Source of the DNA: Paenibacillus sp. W2I17
GTDB lineage: Bacteria; Bacillota; Bacilli; Paenibacillales; Paenibacillaceae
Length of the DNA stretch: 64,000 bases
Reading direction: 5' to 3'
NCBI RefSeq assembly: GCF_030815985.1
Contig: NZ_JAUSXM010000001.1
Span: 3,348,001-3,412,000, forward strand
The notes under the pieces were generated by a model. It was not told the origin of the DNA and searched no databases. It saw only the letters and a program-made list of their open reading frames with translations. Position 1 is the first letter of the stretch. Every line of letters starts with the position of its first letter. This document shows, one piece after another, positions 63,663-64,000 of the stretch. The position numbers and the translations under genes were made by a program.

Positions 63663-64000
63663 CTAGGGCAAAACGACAATGTCTCCCGGTTTCAACCCGC
63701 TAACTACTTCCGTCTTGTCCCCCGATTCCATTCCAGCCTGGATCGTCAGCGGCTCTGTCTGTCCATTGCCTTTGTCTAACAGTACGTAAGGCTCGGTCTG
63801 ATCCCGCATAATCGCGAGACTGGACACTACCGTCACTTTATCCTTCCGCATTGTCTCGATATCGCCTTCCAGACTCACGCCTCCATACATTCTGGCGTCC
63901 GGCTTCAGATCAATGACCACGTCAAACTGTGAAGCTTGCTTGAGGTCCGTATCGGTACTCTTGCGGGCGAATTTGGATACCTTACTCACCTTCCCGGTAA
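63663..64000 (-). CDS. HlyD-family efflux periplasmic adaptor subunit (partial)
   Basis: The minus-strand frame is open to the window edge and ends at a TAG (63663-63665). Reading from the edge: TGKVSKVSKFARKSTDTDLK, then FDVVIDLKPDARMYGGVSLEGDIETMRKDKVTVVSSLAIM and PLTIQAGMESGDKTEVVSGLKPGDIVVLP. This is the beta-barrel and C-terminal part of a membrane-fusion adaptor of MacA/HlyD type, which would link an ABC exporter in the membrane to the envelope. Its start and partner genes lie outside the window. Confidence 0.85.
   Translation of the reverse strand, partial: TGKVSKVSKFARKSTDTDLKQASQFDVVIDLKPDARMYGGVSLEGDIETMRKDKVTVVSSLAIMRDQTEPYVLLDKGNGQTEPLTIQAGMESGDKTEVVSGLKPGDIVVLP

Overview
The window looks like chromosomal DNA of a Paenibacillus-type bacterium: a spore-former relative with mid GC content. 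Evidence: strong AGGAGG-type ribosome sites, several TTG and GTG starts, YesM/YesN-style two-component pairs beside carbohydrate transporters, many CcpA (cre)-like boxes, Fur-type boxes, and a large set of secreted plant-polysaccharide enzymes. Genus is inferred from gene content and style; I ran no search. I saw no rRNA, tRNA, CRISPR array or insertion sequence.

Layout. 1-565: partial Gfo/Idh/MocA oxidoreductase. 1054-5976: siderophore uptake (AraC regulator fused to a binding-protein domain, two permeases, one binding lipoprotein, a Fur-like box, no ATPase). 6171-10403: MarR repressor with a palindromic operator and a heterodimeric multidrug-type ABC exporter. 11082-13248: a histidine kinase carrying a degenerate GGDEF-like domain, and a small membrane protein. 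13492-22043: galactose-type mglBAC transporter with its own binding protein-kinase-response regulator module. 22380-25000: tyrosine recombinase, cold-shock protein, HU, and a Vat-like acetyltransferase, followed by a decayed chemotaxis-receptor fragment.

25242-39549 is the most interesting block. It is a polysaccharide-utilisation locus on the minus strand: tautomerase, LplB/LplC-type permeases, response regulator, kinase, SDR dehydrogenase, a heparinase II/III-like lyase, a binding lipoprotein, and a giant secreted esterase joined to a pectate-lyase-like beta-helix. A one-base frameshift interrupts the giant gene. Together they read as deacetylation and lyase cleavage outside the cell, ABC import, cleavage inside, then tautomerisation and reduction of the unsaturated uronate.

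40057-49000: chemotaxis receptor, a small secreted lectin, TetR plus YhgE/Pip membrane protein, a DUF4190 protein, and a GH43 arabinanase with a ricin-type lectin inserted in its catalytic domain. 49231-51563: amino-acid ABC importer. 51693-53298: PadR regulator with two membrane proteins. 53370-57577: lipoprotein, GH4 alpha-galactosidase with an AraC regulator, and a histidine phosphatase. 57778-63090: PL11 rhamnogalacturonan lyase and a GH6 cellulase with two FN3 modules and a CBM3. The window ends inside an HlyD-type efflux adaptor.

Common theme: pectin, arabinan, cellulose and galactoside breakdown with matching uptake and sensing. cre-like boxes stand before several of these units (near 17218, 22210, 31261, 39576, 48888, 60299 and 63354), so carbon-catabolite control probably ties them together.
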